From Sodalis praecaptivus (lineage in GTDB: Bacteria; Pseudomonadota; Gammaproteobacteria; Enterobacterales; Enterobacteriaceae), in assembly GCF_000517425.1 (NCBI RefSeq), contig NZ_CP006569.1, forward strand, positions 1,550,001 through 1,614,000: a stretch of 64,000 nt of DNA, written 5' to 3'. The number at the start of each line of letters is the position of its first letter. Within the stretch, counting starts at the first letter, position 1. Shown in pieces: positions 24,548-34,999 of this stretch. A model generated the notes under the pieces. The model was not told the DNA's origin. It ran no database searches and was given only the letters and a program-made list of their open reading frames with translations. The position numbers were made by a program, and so were the translations under genes.

Positions 24548-26323
24548 TTAGTTAGCAATAAAGCGTTTTTCATTGGTTAGCACCTGCAACAGCAGCGTCA
24601 GCTGCGGTTTTTGCTGCGGCAGCGCCTTGCCGTTGACGTCAAAAGTGCGATAACTGCCGTTATTGTCCAGCAATAGCGTTTCGTTTGCCGTGGTGATGGC
24701 CAACTGATGTCTATCCGCGCTCAGGACCCAATCATTTCGGCGGCGCGGGGCGAAAAGATCCTCTCCCTGTGCATAGTCGCTGGCGCGGTTGCTGACATGC
24801 AGCAGACGCTGCATAAGCGTCACGGTCACGTCGTTGTGATTGGTGAGTTTCGCCACCACCTGCGCCGGCGTGCCGGGCCAATGCACCACCAGCGGCACTT
24901 GCAACTGCGCGCGGTTGAAACGGGTGCCGCTCTCGCGCCGCACGCGGCCGTCGTCGTCCAATTCCAGCCCGGTAGCGGCGGTGATAATGACCACGGTGTG
25001 GTCCAAATCGCCGCGATCGCGCAATGTAGCTAACATTTGCGCCAGACTATTATCCAGGCGCTGCGCCCCTTGCTGATAGCGACGTGTGATATCCGACGTG
25101 TTAGCCAAGTCGGCGCTGACGCGGGTGCCGTTGAACGAAACATAAGAAAACCAGGGCGAGGTGCCGCTGTAGCCGTCTCGCCATTGCTGCCATTGTTTGG
25201 CGGTTTGCGCATCGCTCTGGCTGACGGGTTCAGGGAGCGTAAAGTCGGCGAGCAACGCCTGGCGGTAGAGCGGATCGCGAAAACCGTCGGAGGGGAACAG
25301 GCTGAGCTGATAGCCCTGTTTGTTGAGGGCGTCCAAGAGCACCGAAGATTTACGCGTCGCCAGAATCCCGTCCAGATAAGAAGCCGAAATGCCGTAGAAC
25401 AGCCCGAATAACCCCGTGTCCACCTGATTGCCGGTGCTAAAATGCTGCGTGAAGCGGATGTTTTGTTGGGCGAAGCGCTTCAGGGCCGGCATTTGCTGGT
25501 CCAGGGTGTCATTACGTAGCATGCCGGTGGTAATAATAAGCAGATTGAGGCCGCTGCCCTTGTCGTTAAAGCTTATTGGACTCAAGGGATACTCTACCGC
25601 CGCCGCTTCCGGGTTGCCCTGCTGGACCAGCCGCCGCTCGAAGTCCTGAGCGTCAAGCAGGCCATGGCGCTCCAGAAAACGGCGCGCGGTCATCGGATAG
25701 GACAGCGGCAAATTGGCGCGCTGCATTGTGATGGGGCGGTAAAAATTCGCATCGGCCCAAATATAAGCCACATGCGAGGCGCAAAAGGCGGCGATAAACA
25801 GGGTGCTAATGGGTTTACCGATGCGATAGCGATTAAGGCTGCGCAGTTTTTGCCAGCTCCAGGTGCCAAACAGCATCTCCACCAGGAAGATTACCGGAAT
25901 ACCGATAAACATCAATTGCCAGTCGCGCGCCAGCTCTGTCTGGTCCGGGTTTATCACCAACTCCCAGACCATGGGGTTCAAATGCTGATGAAAACGGATA
26001 AAAACTTCGGTATCCACCAGCAGCAGCGTCAATCCGGCGGTGGCGATAATGGCCGACAGAAAGCGCAACAGCCGCTGCGACATCACCACGAAGGTGAGGG
26101 GAAACACCACCAGCAGATACAGCGTGAAGCCGAGAAAGCTGAAATGGCCGAGCCAGCTGGCAAACGCGTACAGCCGGCCCGCCAGCGAGCCGGGCCAGTC
26201 CGCAATGAACAAATAGCGACTGCCAAGCCCCAAGCTGAGCAGGATATTGAAAAGGGCGAACCAGTGACCCCAACTGATCATTTGGGATACTTTGTCACGG
26301 TAGCGCTGACTATTTGTCACCAT
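24548..26323 (-). CDS. yejM: LPS-assembly regulator YejM (PbgA/LapC)
   Basis: A 591-residue inner-membrane protein. Five membrane helices occupy about residues 1-190 (WGHWFALFNILLSLGLG, LGFTLYLLVVFPLTFVV and others), followed by a linker and a periplasmic sulfatase/alkaline-phosphatase-like domain (NLLIITTGMLRNDTL, GLFGLFYGIS). In E. coli YejM/PbgA senses lipopolysaccharide in the inner membrane and restrains LapB-FtsH degradation of LpxC. The sulfatase-like domain lacks a normal catalytic Cys/Ser motif, as in E. coli. It is co-oriented with yejL 20 bp upstream. Confidence 0.95.
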   Translation of the reverse strand: MVTNSQRYRDKVSQMISWGHWFALFNILLSLGLGSRYLFIADWPGSLAGRLYAFASWLGHFSFLGFTLYLLVVFPLTFVVMSQRLLRFLSAIIATAGLTLLLVDTEVFIRFHQHLNPMVWELVINPDQTELARDWQLMFIGIPVIFLVEMLFGTWSWQKLRSLNRYRIGKPISTLFIAAFCASHVAYIWADANFYRPITMQRANLPLSYPMTARRFLERHGLLDAQDFERRLVQQGNPEAAAVEYPLSPISFNDKGSGLNLLIITTGMLRNDTLDQQMPALKRFAQQNIRFTQHFSTGNQVDTGLFGLFYGISASYLDGILATRKSSVLLDALNKQGYQLSLFPSDGFRDPLYRQALLADFTLPEPVSQSDAQTAKQWQQWRDGYSGTSPWFSYVSFNGTRVSADLANTSDITRRYQQGAQRLDNSLAQMLATLRDRGDLDHTVVIITAATGLELDDDGRVRRESGTRFNRAQLQVPLVVHWPGTPAQVVAKLTNHNDVTVTLMQRLLHVSNRASDYAQGEDLFAPRRRNDWVLSADRHQLAITTANETLLLDNNGSYRTFDVNGKALPQQKPQLTLLLQVLTNEKRFIAN

Positions 26324-26343
26324 AGCTCTGTCTTGGCTTGTGC

Positions 26344-26571
26344 TTAATGCGTGTCGGGAAGCGGCACCGAAGCATGCAGGGCATCGGTGAACGATTTTAC
26401 CAGCGTGCCGCGCATCTCCGGCGCGACGCGGGTGCTAATCACATGGGTAACCATATTCCCCAGGACCATCAGCGCGAGATCGGTCGGCGTACGATGTTTT
26501 TCCAGTACCGCTGCCAGCTCGGCAAGCAGGACCTCTATCTGTTCGTCACTGTAACGGGATGCTTGTGGCAT
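26344..26571 (-). CDS. yejL: UPF0352 protein YejL
   Basis: A 75-residue helical protein matching E. coli YejL in length and sequence ([36 protein letters not shown]). Start ATG 26571 is used because it gives the family N-terminus; the 8 extra upstream codons are not conserved. Function unknown. It is conserved upstream of yejM and divergent from yejK. Confidence 0.93.
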   Translation of the reverse strand: MPQASRYSDEQIEVLLAELAAVLEKHRTPTDLALMVLGNMVTHVISTRVAPEMRGTLVKSFTDALHASVPLPDTH

Positions 26572-26753
26572 AATATCATCTATGTGGCCTGTCAAAGTCC
26601 GGTATCTTACCGTATCAACTCCCCTTTTTCCGCACTTTTATCGTTTCTAACCCTTGTAGCGTTTCAGGCTCAGTTCGCGGCGGCGGCAACGGAGTTGCAG
26701 CGGCGGGCTATTCGGTGTTTGAATACGCACCTGACCAGAATGGAGAATAGATC

Positions 26754-27758
26754 ATGAGTCTGGATATTGACCAGATTGCCCTGCATCAAATGATTAAGCG
26801 CGATGAACAGACGCTGGAACTGGTGCTGCGCGAATCACCGCTCGAGGTTTCGCCGGCGGTGCAAGACATGATGGCCGAACTGCACCGCGTCTATAGCGCC
26901 AAAAGCAAAGCTTATGGCTTTTTTACGCCGCAAAGCGAACTGGCGGACGCGGTACGCGGCTGCCGCAAGGGGAATGACGACTTTCTCGGTTTCAGCCGCG
27001 CCGCGACGGGGCGACTGCGCGATGAGTTGGCGAAATACCCTTTTGCCGAAGGGGGGATCGTCCTGTTTTGCCAATATCGTTATCTGGCGGTGGAGTATCT
27101 GATTATTGCGGTACTTGGCACCTGCCACAGTATGCGGGTGAATGAACAGCTGGATATCAGCAGTACCCACTATCTGGATATCCATCATGCCGATATTGTG
27201 GCGCGCATCGATTTGACCGAATGGGAAACCCAGCCGGACTCGACACGCTATTTGACGTTTTTGAAAGGGCGCGTCGGACGTAAAGTCTCCGATTTCTTTA
27301 TGGACTTTCTCGCGGCCGTCGAAGGGTTGGACACCAAGGCGCAAAACCGCGGGCTGCTACAGGCGGTGGATGATTATTGTACCGAGGCCCATCTCGATAA
27401 CCACCAACGGCAAGATGTTCGCCAGCAGGTACATAGTTACTGTAAAGAGCAGTTACAGGCCGGCGAAGAGATCGCGCTGGCGGGGCTTTCCGCGACCCTT
27501 GCGCCGGTAGGGGAAAAGACTTTCCAGGCTTTCTCCAGCGAACAGGGCTATGCGCTGGAGGAAACGTTCCCGGCCGATCGCAGCACGCTGCGCCAGCTAA
27601 CCAAATACGCCGGCAGCGGCGGCGGGGTTACCCTGAATTTCGATGCACACTTGCTCGGCGAGCGTATATTCTGGGATGCCGCGACGGACACCTTGACCAT
27701 AAAAGGAACACCGCCGAATTTGCGCGACCAACTGACCCGTCGGCGTAACGGCAACTAA
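26754..27758 (+). CDS. yejK: Nucleoid-associated protein YejK (NdpA)
   Basis: A 334-residue nucleoid-associated protein of the NdpA family. The N-terminus [28 protein letters not shown] and central [21 protein letters not shown] agree with the family, as does the length (E. coli 335). It is divergent from yejL across 182 bp. A near-perfect 15-bp hairpin follows at 27769-27806. Confidence 0.95.
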   Translation: MSLDIDQIALHQMIKRDEQTLELVLRESPLEVSPAVQDMMAELHRVYSAKSKAYGFFTPQSELADAVRGCRKGNDDFLGFSRAATGRLRDELAKYPFAEGGIVLFCQYRYLAVEYLIIAVLGTCHSMRVNEQLDISSTHYLDIHHADIVARIDLTEWETQPDSTRYLTFLKGRVGRKVSDFFMDFLAAVEGLDTKAQNRGLLQAVDDYCTEAHLDNHQRQDVRQQVHSYCKEQLQAGEEIALAGLSATLAPVGEKTFQAFSSEQGYALEETFPADRSTLRQLTKYAGSGGGVTLNFDAHLLGERIFWDAATDTLTIKGTPPNLRDQLTRRRNGN

Positions 27759-27768
27759 CGCCAATAAA

Positions 27769-27806
27769 CCTTAAACCACCGCCCAATATTTGGCGATGGT
27801 TTAAGG
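27769..27806. other. Long hairpin after yejK
   Basis: CCTTAAACCACCGCC (27769-27783) pairs with GGCGATGGTTTAAGG (27792-27806) with one mismatch, loop CAATATTT, 10 bp after the yejK stop. There is no adjacent T-run, so termination would be inefficient; it may stabilise the mRNA 3' end. Confidence 0.6.
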
Positions 27807-28132
27807 TGGCTATTTCACACCTCTGATCGTTAGGGGGACGTCCATCATTGGCGTAAATTTGCCTTAGGCACCCAAGTCTCTTCTTACCTCTTTCTGGCGG
27901 GTGCGTTTTTGTTGCAATGTCGACTGACGCTATGCTACCTTTCTGAAAAAATAACATTAGCCCAGTCCTGGCAACTATTATAATGAATTCAATATATGTC
28001 TGGTGATGTGATGGTCTTTTGTCGTTGGTTATTGAATGCTTGCCAGAATCTTATTTTCCTCTTTATGTAATATCATCCGCCAAGTGTTCTGCGCTTTATT
28101 CTTCCGAATACAGAATGGGACCTAAATAGCAC
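27807..28132. other. AT-rich region upstream of the 679-residue orphan gene
   Basis: About 330 bp, AT-rich, with no supported gene. A TATAAT lies at 27979-27984 with no good -35. The base composition differs sharply from yejK and matches the 5' half of the following gene, suggesting that the block arrived together. Confidence 0.45.
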
Positions 28133-28141
28133 AGGAGGTTT

Positions 28142-30181
28142 ATGATGCCCATATCATCTGTTGCATTGCAAAACAACCTAGTCGGTAAATATTATAATGC
28201 GCGTCACGATAAGAATAAAAAAATATTTGCCGCAAACCGCAGAGACCGGATTTTACTTGCAAACCCGGCAGGGGATAATAACGCCGCTGGCCGACGAATT
28301 TTCGGCTTCATCAATGGCAGAAATGAAATGAATGACGGCCCCCCTAGGTTAAAGCAGAGCAAAATCGCAAACCTGCTCACACTCTTGTCGCTTCTCCACC
28401 AAACCCGTGTCATTGACAATTTGCCTCCTGCGGCAGCCCATGTGGGCATGGACTCAACCGCACTGACCCTTGAGGGATCACCGCTGGCGACGGCTGCCCC
28501 TTTGGCCGGCCTTTATCTTCCCGCGCAAAGTAACGTCTCTCAGCATAATCGGCGAGGGTTGTCTCTGGGTAACCTCAGGACCAAACGGTCGGCGGATACG
28601 GCTTTACATGAACGCATGGATGACATCTTGATTTTGAAAACGGCGGAAAACTCATATCCTACCGCCGTCAATGCGTTGAACAGGTTATACCACTCAATAG
28701 CGATGATTAGAAATGAAACGATAGCCAATGAATCTTATGGGCTGTTGATTGTTGCCAAACGGATGTGTAAACAGGCCGAAAATCTCCTTGAGGCCGCCCG
28801 ATTGGTAAAACACGTTCTCGATAAGCAGGAAAGCCATATTAAAGAAAACAATTTTTCACCGCCCCACATACTCATGATGAAAAATATCTCCGAGGATTTA
28901 CGCAATGACGCCGTCAAAAAGGCGTGGAATGCCTACCAGTCATTTCGGATTTGCTATACGATTGCCTGTTCTGAAGAGAAATTCCAGATATTATCGAGGA
29001 GAATCAGTAAGACCTATGCGTCACAGCAAGAGGTGGCGGTCGCCGTGGTGGAAGAGGAGTTAAGTAAAAACAGTCATGTTCTCGGATTGAGCGATGAGAA
29101 ATTAAATCACATCCTCGATGATATTAAAAACGCCATTAAAGCGTATGCTAAGCTGGACAAAGCGCCTTATTACCAATCATTAATAAATCAGGGCTATCCT
29201 GGCATTGCGGTGCTGTCGATTGCGAATAAACACTTTCCGCTCACTTCCTCATTGACGGGGATAGATAACCAAACGTCTACGCCATCCTTAATGGATAAAG
29301 CTAACCAGGAATTCATCGCTCGCTATGTTATGCCCTGTGAGGAGAAGGCCAAACTCGAGGCCCAGAAAAATCAAACCCTTCCTCATACCCTTAGTGCAGC
29401 CGGCGGTGGCGCCGCTGGTGCAGTGGGGGTAGGCGGAGGCGCCTACTACTTGTTTAACAGAAAAAAGCACACTGGCTCGCCCACCGACGTGGCCACTGAA
29501 ATGCAACAGGTTAACGGTGGCGCCGCTATCTCCCCGGAGGAAGATCTTGGCGCAGACATCGCTGAGGGGAGGGTTATGGAACCCCCAGCGGAAACGGTTG
29601 CACAGATCGAAGCGGATGAGGTCATGGCATCGGCGGAGCAAGCGGATAGCCGAGCCGGCGCGGCGGGGGAAATGGCATCGGCAGCGCGAGGGGATATCCA
29701 AGCCGATGCGGGTTGGATCCGGGAGCCGGCTGGGGGTACGGTTATAGAGGTTGACGCCGAGGTGGCATTGGCACCCGCTGCGGAAACGACATTGGCAGAG
29801 GACATCGAGATAGTCGCGGAAGCCATGGAGGAGCTAGCCGTTGAAAATCTTGAGATTGGTGCCGAGGAAATAGGGACGGCGGTCGCGGGGTCGGCTGGCG
29901 CCGTTGCCGCGGTGGCGGCCTATGAAGCGGTTAAAGAAGTGGGCACTGCCTTCGTCGAAACTTTAGCCGAATCGGCGGCAGAATCGTTAAGCGAAGCGAT
30001 GCAAGAAGCGGTGAGTGCGGTGTTCAAATCGGCGGCCGGGGCCATGTTGGACGAATCTACGGTTGATGCCGTGGGCGTAACGGCGGGCGAGGCGATGATA
30101 GAGTCGGCGGTGGATAAAATAAACGCCAAGATAGAAAGCAGGCTGGCGAACAAACTCAAACAACCGCTGCGAATGCGCTAA
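28142..30181 (+). CDS. Unrecognised 679-residue protein, possible secreted or surface factor
   Basis: I do not recognise this protein. Ribosome-binding site AGGAGG (28133-28138) favours ATG 28145 over ATG 28142. Residues 1-70 are basic and polar, 72-90 mildly hydrophobic, and 147-150 are RTKR, matching the furin consensus R-x-K/R-R. Residues 155-400 are predicted helical and charged. Residues 418-438 are a Gly/Ala-rich hydrophobic segment (AAGGGAAGAVGVGGGAYYLF) followed by RKKH, like one membrane helix. Residues 445-620 are acidic and Ala/Glu-rich, with a last helical region to 679. The 5' half is AT-rich; the 3' half is GC-rich. It interrupts the conserved yejK-rplY order. There is no classical signal peptide. 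A type III effector or translocator, adhesin or toxin are all possible. Confidence 0.75.
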   Translation: MMPISSVALQNNLVGKYYNARHDKNKKIFAANRRDRILLANPAGDNNAAGRRIFGFINGRNEMNDGPPRLKQSKIANLLTLLSLLHQTRVIDNLPPAAAHVGMDSTALTLEGSPLATAAPLAGLYLPAQSNVSQHNRRGLSLGNLRTKRSADTALHERMDDILILKTAENSYPTAVNALNRLYHSIAMIRNETIANESYGLLIVAKRMCKQAENLLEAARLVKHVLDKQESHIKENNFSPPHILMMKNISEDLRNDAVKKAWNAYQSFRICYTIACSEEKFQILSRRISKTYASQQEVAVAVVEEELSKNSHVLGLSDEKLNHILDDIKNAIKAYAKLDKAPYYQSLINQGYPGIAVLSIANKHFPLTSSLTGIDNQTSTPSLMDKANQEFIARYVMPCEEKAKLEAQKNQTLPHTLSAAGGGAAGAVGVGGGAYYLFNRKKHTGSPTDVATEMQQVNGGAAISPEEDLGADIAEGRVMEPPAETVAQIEADEVMASAEQADSRAGAAGEMASAARGDIQADAGWIREPAGGTVIEVDAEVALAPAAETTLAEDIEIVAEAMEELAVENLEIGAEEIGTAVAGSAGAVAAVAAYEAVKEVGTAFVETLAESAAESLSEAMQEAVSAVFKSAAGAMLDESTVDAVGVTAGEAMIESAVDKINAKIESRLANKLKQPLRMR

Positions 30182-30323
30182 ATACCACACGGGTGACCGT
30201 GCGCAGGCTCCGGTGGTCGCAGCGATTCCCCCGGCGGTCAATGCCACGGCCGGCGCCGAAAGCGCAGCGCTCCCCTGATGCCACAGTCTGAAAGGGGGCG
30301 GTTTACCGGCAGGGTTAAAAAAA

Positions 30324-30344
30324 AACGCCGCAGAATGCGGCGTT
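30324..30344 (-). terminator. rplY terminator
   Basis: AACGCCGCA and TGCGGCGTT form a 9-bp stem with a GAA loop. On the minus strand a T tract follows (A run 30317-30325 on +). Strong intrinsic terminator 20 bp after the rplY stop. Confidence 0.9.
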
Positions 30345-30363
30345 TTCTCACGAGGTAATTCGC

Positions 30364-30648
30364 TTAAGCGCGAACGAAGTCGATATGGGTCAGTTTCGGT
30401 TTGAACGGATGACGCTGCACCGCCTGTACCTTCACTTTGCTTTCTTTACCGTCGATGACCAGGGCCAGAACGTCAGTGTAAAAGCCTTCTTTGGTCTGGG
30501 TGTTCAAAACGATATCATGATCCAGCTCGATGGCGACCGGTGCTTCAGCACCGCCGTAAACGATGGCCGGGAACTTGTTCGCGAGACGCAGGCGGCGGCT
30601 CGCACCCTTGCCCTGGTCTTTGCGGATTTCAGCGTTGATAGTTAACAT
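30364..30648 (-). CDS. rplY: 50S ribosomal protein L25
   Basis: A 94-residue ribosomal protein binding 5S r[23 protein letters not shown] at the N-terminus and [17 protein letters not shown] at the C-terminus are nearly the E. coli sequence, and the length is identical. Start ATG 30648 fixed by homology (four more codons are open upstream). It stands in the conserved position between radD and the yejK side, but separated from yejK by the orphan gene. Confidence 0.97.
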   Translation of the reverse strand: MLTINAEIRKDQGKGASRRLRLANKFPAIVYGGAEAPVAIELDHDIVLNTQTKEGFYTDVLALVIDGKESKVKVQAVQRHPFKPKLTHIDFVRA

Positions 30649-30773
30649 AATTTTTCTCAAAACCTGGAATTGAACCTGCTACAGGCGACCCAGCAGCAGG
30701 CAGGATAAACGTGCTTGTGAGTAAGCGGGCAGGATTTTACCGGAATTACCGGCGCGGGGCAAACAAAACCCGG

Positions 30774-32534
30774 TCAGCCGTGTAATTCATGGGCGCGGCG
30801 GAAGCGGCCCTGGTAGTCGAAGACCTTCTCGCGCACCTGCCAAAAGTGGCCGCGCCGGCGGGCGACGACAAAATCCGGCGCCCGGAGTTTATCCGCCGCC
30901 GCCTCGATATCCGCCGCGCCGCGCCAGGCAAAAGGCATTCCCGCGGCGCGCAGGTGTAAGGGCAGAAACCGCAGCGCAAACAGCCGTCGCTGTGCCGGCG
31001 TGTGTAGGCGGAAACGCTCGCCGACGTCGGCGCCGTCCTCATCAAAATAGGTGACCTGTAGCCATTCCCCCTTCTCATCCTGGCCCGCGCGCAGCGACAT
31101 GCCGCTACAGCGCAGCACCAGCGCATCTTTCAAACGCAGCGCGGCCTTCAGCATATCGTCCGGGTCCAGCAAAATCCGCTGGCAATGATGGCAGCGGCGG
31201 GCGGCGATATCGTTCTGGGCGTCGCAATCGGGACACTGTTTAAAACGAAAACGATAATCGCACTGCTGGCGCGCACCGCTTTCGTCCTCGAGCCAGCCCT
31301 GGCAGCGACGGCCATAATGTTCGATAACCGTGCCGTCGCCGGCGGTTTTGCCCCAAAACAGATTGGCGAAACCGCAGGCGGGACAGAAGACCTGGACCGG
31401 TTGGCTCCCTGCGGCCGGTTTTGTCTGCCCGACTTCCGGCGAATAGAGATCGTGTCCATTCCCGGCATAATCCAGGATCAGGCACCCGGTTTTGCCGGGA
31501 TAAAGGCGCAAGCCACGGCCGACGATCTGTTGATATAGGCTTACCGATTCCGTCGGGCGCAGGATGGCGATGACGTCAACGTGCGGCGCATCGAAACCGG
31601 TAGTGAGCACCGACACATTGACCAGGTAACGCAGGCGCTGCGCGCGGAAGGCATCAATGAGGCGATCGCGCTCGGCGGCGGGCGTCTCGGCGCTGACCAG
31701 CGCCGCCTGATCCGGCGGCAGCAGGCTGAGAATTTCGCCGGCGTGCTCGACGGTCGCGGCAAAGATCATCACCCCCCGGCTGGCGGCGCCGTAATCGCGG
31801 ATCTGCGCGACAATCAGCGGCGTGATGCGGCGCTGGCGCTGCAATTCGCCGTTGAGGTCGACCGCGGGATAGTCGCCCAGCGCGTTGGGGGAGAGGCGGC
31901 TGAAATCGTAATGGCGCACCGGCATATCCAACCGTTCGGGCGGCACCAGATAGCCATGCTTCACCATGTAGTGCAGCGGCAGTTCAAAGATGCAGTCGCG
32001 AAAGAAACAATGCTCATCGCCGCCTACCCTCCCGTGGTAATGGAAATGATAAATCCATCCCTTGCCCAACCGGTAAGGTGTTGCGGTAAGACCGAGAACG
32101 CGCAGCCCCGGATCCACCTCGCTCAGATGGCGGATCACCTGCTGATATTGGCTGTCGTCGTCGTCCCCGAGGCGGTGGCATTCATCGATAATCAGCAGCG
32201 AGAAAGGGGTGGTGAACGCAGCCAGATTGCGCGCGACGGATTGTACGCTGCCGAAAACCACCTTGCCGGCGCTGTCGCGCAGCTTCAGGCCGGCGGCGAA
32301 GATTGCCGCATCTAGCCCCAGGGCGCGGTATTTTTGCGCATTTTGCGCCACCAGCTCTTTCACGTGCGCCAACACTAGGACACGGCCGCGCGCCAGGCGC
32401 GCCAGCTCGGCGATGACCAGGCTTTTGCCGGCGCCGGTGGGCAGTACAATCAGCGCCGGCGTGCTGTGGCGGCGAAAGTGCTCAACGGTGGCTTTGACCG
32501 CTTCTTGCTGATAGGGGCGAAGCGTCAGTGCCAT
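30774..32534 (-). CDS. radD: Superfamily 2 helicase-like DNA repair protein RadD (YejH)
   Basis: A 586-residue protein, exactly the E. coli length. Walker A PTGAGKS, DEAH-type box DECH, motif [17 protein letters not shown], and motif [11 protein letters not shown] are present. The C-terminal zinc-ribbon region has repeated Cys pairs (CPACGF, CPDC, CHHC). RadD helps resolve recombination intermediates and stimulates RecA strand exchange in E. coli. Start ATG 32534 is set by homology; the open frame 40 codons longer is not family-like. Divergent from rsuA across 260 bp. Confidence 0.95.
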   Translation of the reverse strand: MALTLRPYQQEAVKATVEHFRRHSTPALIVLPTGAGKSLVIAELARLARGRVLVLAHVKELVAQNAQKYRALGLDAAIFAAGLKLRDSAGKVVFGSVQSVARNLAAFTTPFSLLIIDECHRLGDDDDSQYQQVIRHLSEVDPGLRVLGLTATPYRLGKGWIYHFHYHGRVGGDEHCFFRDCIFELPLHYMVKHGYLVPPERLDMPVRHYDFSRLSPNALGDYPAVDLNGELQRQRRITPLIVAQIRDYGAASRGVMIFAATVEHAGEILSLLPPDQAALVSAETPAAERDRLIDAFRAQRLRYLVNVSVLTTGFDAPHVDVIAILRPTESVSLYQQIVGRGLRLYPGKTGCLILDYAGNGHDLYSPEVGQTKPAAGSQPVQVFCPACGFANLFWGKTAGDGTVIEHYGRRCQGWLEDESGARQQCDYRFRFKQCPDCDAQNDIAARRCHHCQRILLDPDDMLKAALRLKDALVLRCSGMSLRAGQDEKGEWLQVTYFDEDGADVGERFRLHTPAQRRLFALRFLPLHLRAAGMPFAWRGAADIEAAADKLRAPDFVVARRRGHFWQVREKVFDYQGRFRRAHELHG

Positions 32535-32794
32535 CAGCGCCGAACCGTTAATGGAAGCGGAGAGGGGAAATTGATCCTGATAATCGCTGTCTTCATAATG
32601 AAATAGGATGGAAGCTAATAATTCAAGTGGATGCCTGCTAGGCGCGGCGGGCAAGCCCCGGTATACTCATAGCATAAACAGCAACGGCTGTTCCGCCTGC
32701 GCGAGGGGCTGAGGTTTTTTCAGCCGCGACGGCTCCCCAGCGAGGGTGTCGCAATCGCCAGGCGCTTCCCAAGATTACAGGCAAAACAACGTTA

Positions 32795-33502
32795 ATGCGA
32801 CTGGACAAATTTTTATCTCAACAACTGGGCATCAGCCGGGCCCTGGTGGCGCGCGAGCTGCGCGCCAAACGCGTCACCGTGGATGACGAGGTGATTCGGC
32901 AAGGGGCGTTCCAGCTGCTGCCTGAACACCAGGTGCGCTTTGACGGTAATGTGCTGCAGCAGATTCTGACCGCGCGCTATTTCATGCTGCACAAGCCCCA
33001 GGGTTATGTCTGTTCCACGGACGATCCCGATCATCCCACTCTCTTGTATTTCATTGATGAACCGGTGCCGGATAAGCTGCACGCCGCCGGCCGGCTGGAC
33101 ATTGATACCACCGGTCTGGTGCTGCTGACCGATGACGGGCAATGGTCGCACCGGCTAACGTCGCCGCGGCATCATTGCGAGAAAGACTATTTAGTGACGC
33201 TGGAACAGCCGCTGGCGGCGGAGACCGCCGAACGTTTCGCCGCCGGGATAATGCTGCGCGGCGAAAAGCTGCCTACCCGTCCCGCCCGTTTGGAAGCGCT
33301 TTCGCCGCAGCGGGTCCGTCTGACCCTCAGCGAGGGTCGCTATCACCAGGTTAAACGCATGTTCGCCGCGCTCGGCAATCGGGTGATAGCGCTGCATCGC
33401 GAGCGAATCGGCGCCATTGTGCTGGATGCGCATCTTCAGCCGGGGGAATACCGCGCGCTGACCGCCGACGAGATCGCCAGTGTAGGTCTGCCGACGGATT
33501 GA
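32795..33502 (+). CDS. rsuA: 16S rRNA pseudouridine-516 synthase RsuA
   Basis: A 235-residue enzyme converting U516 of 16S rRNA to pseudouridine. An N-terminal S4 RNA-binding domain ([23 protein letters not shown]) is followed by the catalytic core with the conserved aspartate in [10 protein letters not shown] and the late motif [14 protein letters not shown]. coli order radD-rsuA-bcr is kept. A hairpin GGCTGA/TCAGCC lies at 32707-32725 in its leader, without a T-run in terminator position. Confidence 0.96.
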   Translation: MRLDKFLSQQLGISRALVARELRAKRVTVDDEVIRQGAFQLLPEHQVRFDGNVLQQILTARYFMLHKPQGYVCSTDDPDHPTLLYFIDEPVPDKLHAAGRLDIDTTGLVLLTDDGQWSHRLTSPRHHCEKDYLVTLEQPLAAETAERFAAGIMLRGEKLPTRPARLEALSPQRVRLTLSEGRYHQVKRMFAALGNRVIALHRERIGAIVLDAHLQPGEYRALTADEIASVGLPTD

Positions 33503-33545
33503 ATCATTGAAACACTGAATCAGGCTGATGAAAGGAGTATGGAGA

Positions 33546-34757
33546 GTGCATCCCGAACGTAAAAAACATATCGGTATTGTGGTGATACTGGGACTGTTGT
33601 CCATGCTAATGCCGCTCGCTATCGATATGTATCTGCCCGCATTGCCGATTATCGCGGCGGAGTATGGCGTCAGCGCCGGCAGCGTGCAGATGACGTTGAG
33701 CGCCTATGTGCTCGGCTTCGCTATCGGCCAGCTGTTCTATGGCCCGATGGCTGACTGTCTTGGTCGCAAACCGGTCATTATGTTCGGCACATTCTGCTTT
33801 GCGCTGGCCGCGGCCGCCTGCGCGCTGTCGCAATCGGTCGAGATGTTGATTTATATGCGCCTGTTGCATGGCCTGGCCGCCGCCGCCGCAAGCGTGGTCA
33901 TCAATGCGCTGATGCGCGACATGTTCACCAAGGATGATTTCTCGCGCATGATGTCTTTCGTGGTACTCGTCATGACCGTGGCGCCCTTGCTGGCGCCGAT
34001 TATCGGCGGCGGCCTGCTGGTGTTATTGAGCTGGCACGCGATTTTCTGGACCATCGGCCTGGCGGCGCTGGTGGCGACGATATTGGTGCTGGTGTTTATT
34101 CGCGAAACGCTGCCGCGCGAACGGCGGCAGAAGTTTCGCCTCAGCACTACCATCGGTAATTTCGGCTCGCTGTTTCGCCACAAGCGGGTGTTCAGTTACA
34201 TGCTAGCCAGCGGTTTCTCGTTCGCCGGCATGTTTTCCTTTCTCAGCGCCGGGCCGTTTGTCTATATTGACCTCAACGGCGTGTCGCCGCAGAACTTCGG
34301 CTACTACTTTGCGCTCAACGTCGTATTCTTGTTCATCCTGACGCTTATCAATAGCCGCTTTGTCGCGCGTTTCGGGGCGCAAAGCATGTTCCGGCTGGGC
34401 CTGACGATCCAGTTTGGCACCGGTCTTTGGATGATAGCGGTGCTGGCGCTGCATCTCGGTTTCATTCCACTGGTAGTTGGCGTGGCGCTGTTTGTAGGCT
34501 GTGTGGCTATGGTGACCTCGAACGGGATGGCGGTGATCCTGGAAGATTTTCCGCATATGGCCGGCACGGCGTCGTCGCTGGCGGGCACGCTGCGTTTCGG
34601 CGTCGGGGCGGTCATCGGCGCGTTGCTGTCGCTGGCGACGTTCGATAGCGCCTGGCCGATGGTGCTTTCCATGGCGGTTTGCAGCAGCGTCGCGCTGCTG
34701 TGCTATTTGTACGCCAGCCGTCCGCGCAAGAGCAAAGTGCGGCCTTCGCTGGGCTAA
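33546..34757 (+). CDS. bcr: Bicyclomycin/sulfonamide efflux MFS transporter Bcr
   Basis: A 403-residue, 12-helix drug:H+ antiporter of the DHA1 family. [30 protein letters not shown] and the family-specific [13 protein letters not shown] and [22 protein letters not shown] follow E. coli Bcr closely. GTG 33546 is chosen because AAGGAG at 33532-33537 is 8 bp away; an in-frame ATG at 33528 would add six codons. Located 43 bp after rsuA, probably co-transcribed. Confidence 0.94.
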   Translation: MHPERKKHIGIVVILGLLSMLMPLAIDMYLPALPIIAAEYGVSAGSVQMTLSAYVLGFAIGQLFYGPMADCLGRKPVIMFGTFCFALAAAACALSQSVEMLIYMRLLHGLAAAAASVVINALMRDMFTKDDFSRMMSFVVLVMTVAPLLAPIIGGGLLVLLSWHAIFWTIGLAALVATILVLVFIRETLPRERRQKFRLSTTIGNFGSLFRHKRVFSYMLASGFSFAGMFSFLSAGPFVYIDLNGVSPQNFGYYFALNVVFLFILTLINSRFVARFGAQSMFRLGLTIQFGTGLWMIAVLALHLGFIPLVVGVALFVGCVAMVTSNGMAVILEDFPHMAGTASSLAGTLRFGVGAVIGALLSLATFDSAWPMVLSMAVCSSVALLCYLYASRPRKSKVRPSLG

Positions 34758-34768
34758 TCGACGCCTTC

Positions 34769-34897
34769 GGCTGGCGCCCCACGTCAAGCCGGCCTGTGCG
34801 CTTGCTCTGCCGGCTGCCCCCCACATCAAGCTGGCCTGCGCGCTTGCTCTGCCGGCTGGCGCCCCGCGCCAAGCTGGCCTGTGCGCCGTGCGTTGCC
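34769..34897. repeat. Three tandem copies of a 42-44 bp repeat
   Basis: Units 34769-34811, 34812-34853 and 34854-34897 share ggctggcgcccc...caagctggcctg.gcgcttgctctgcc. They begin 12 bp after the bcr stop and precede a separate 101-bp repeat array. Function unknown. Confidence 0.8.
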
Positions 34898-34999
34898 GCT
34901 TCGCGTCCCCTATCACGCTGACTTACGCCGTGTTCGGTTAATTCCTGTTTATGCCGGCCTGAACGGGTCGCGATGGGCGGCTAAGGCGCGCTTTTCCCA

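Noticed and set aside
27769..27806. Intrinsic terminator after yejK
   Set aside because: Strong stem but no T-run on either strand; reported only as a hairpin.
34203..34916. 237-codon minus-strand open frame over bcr and the 43-bp repeats
   Set aside because: Antisense shadow of bcr; its repetitive N-terminus only reflects the DNA repeat.
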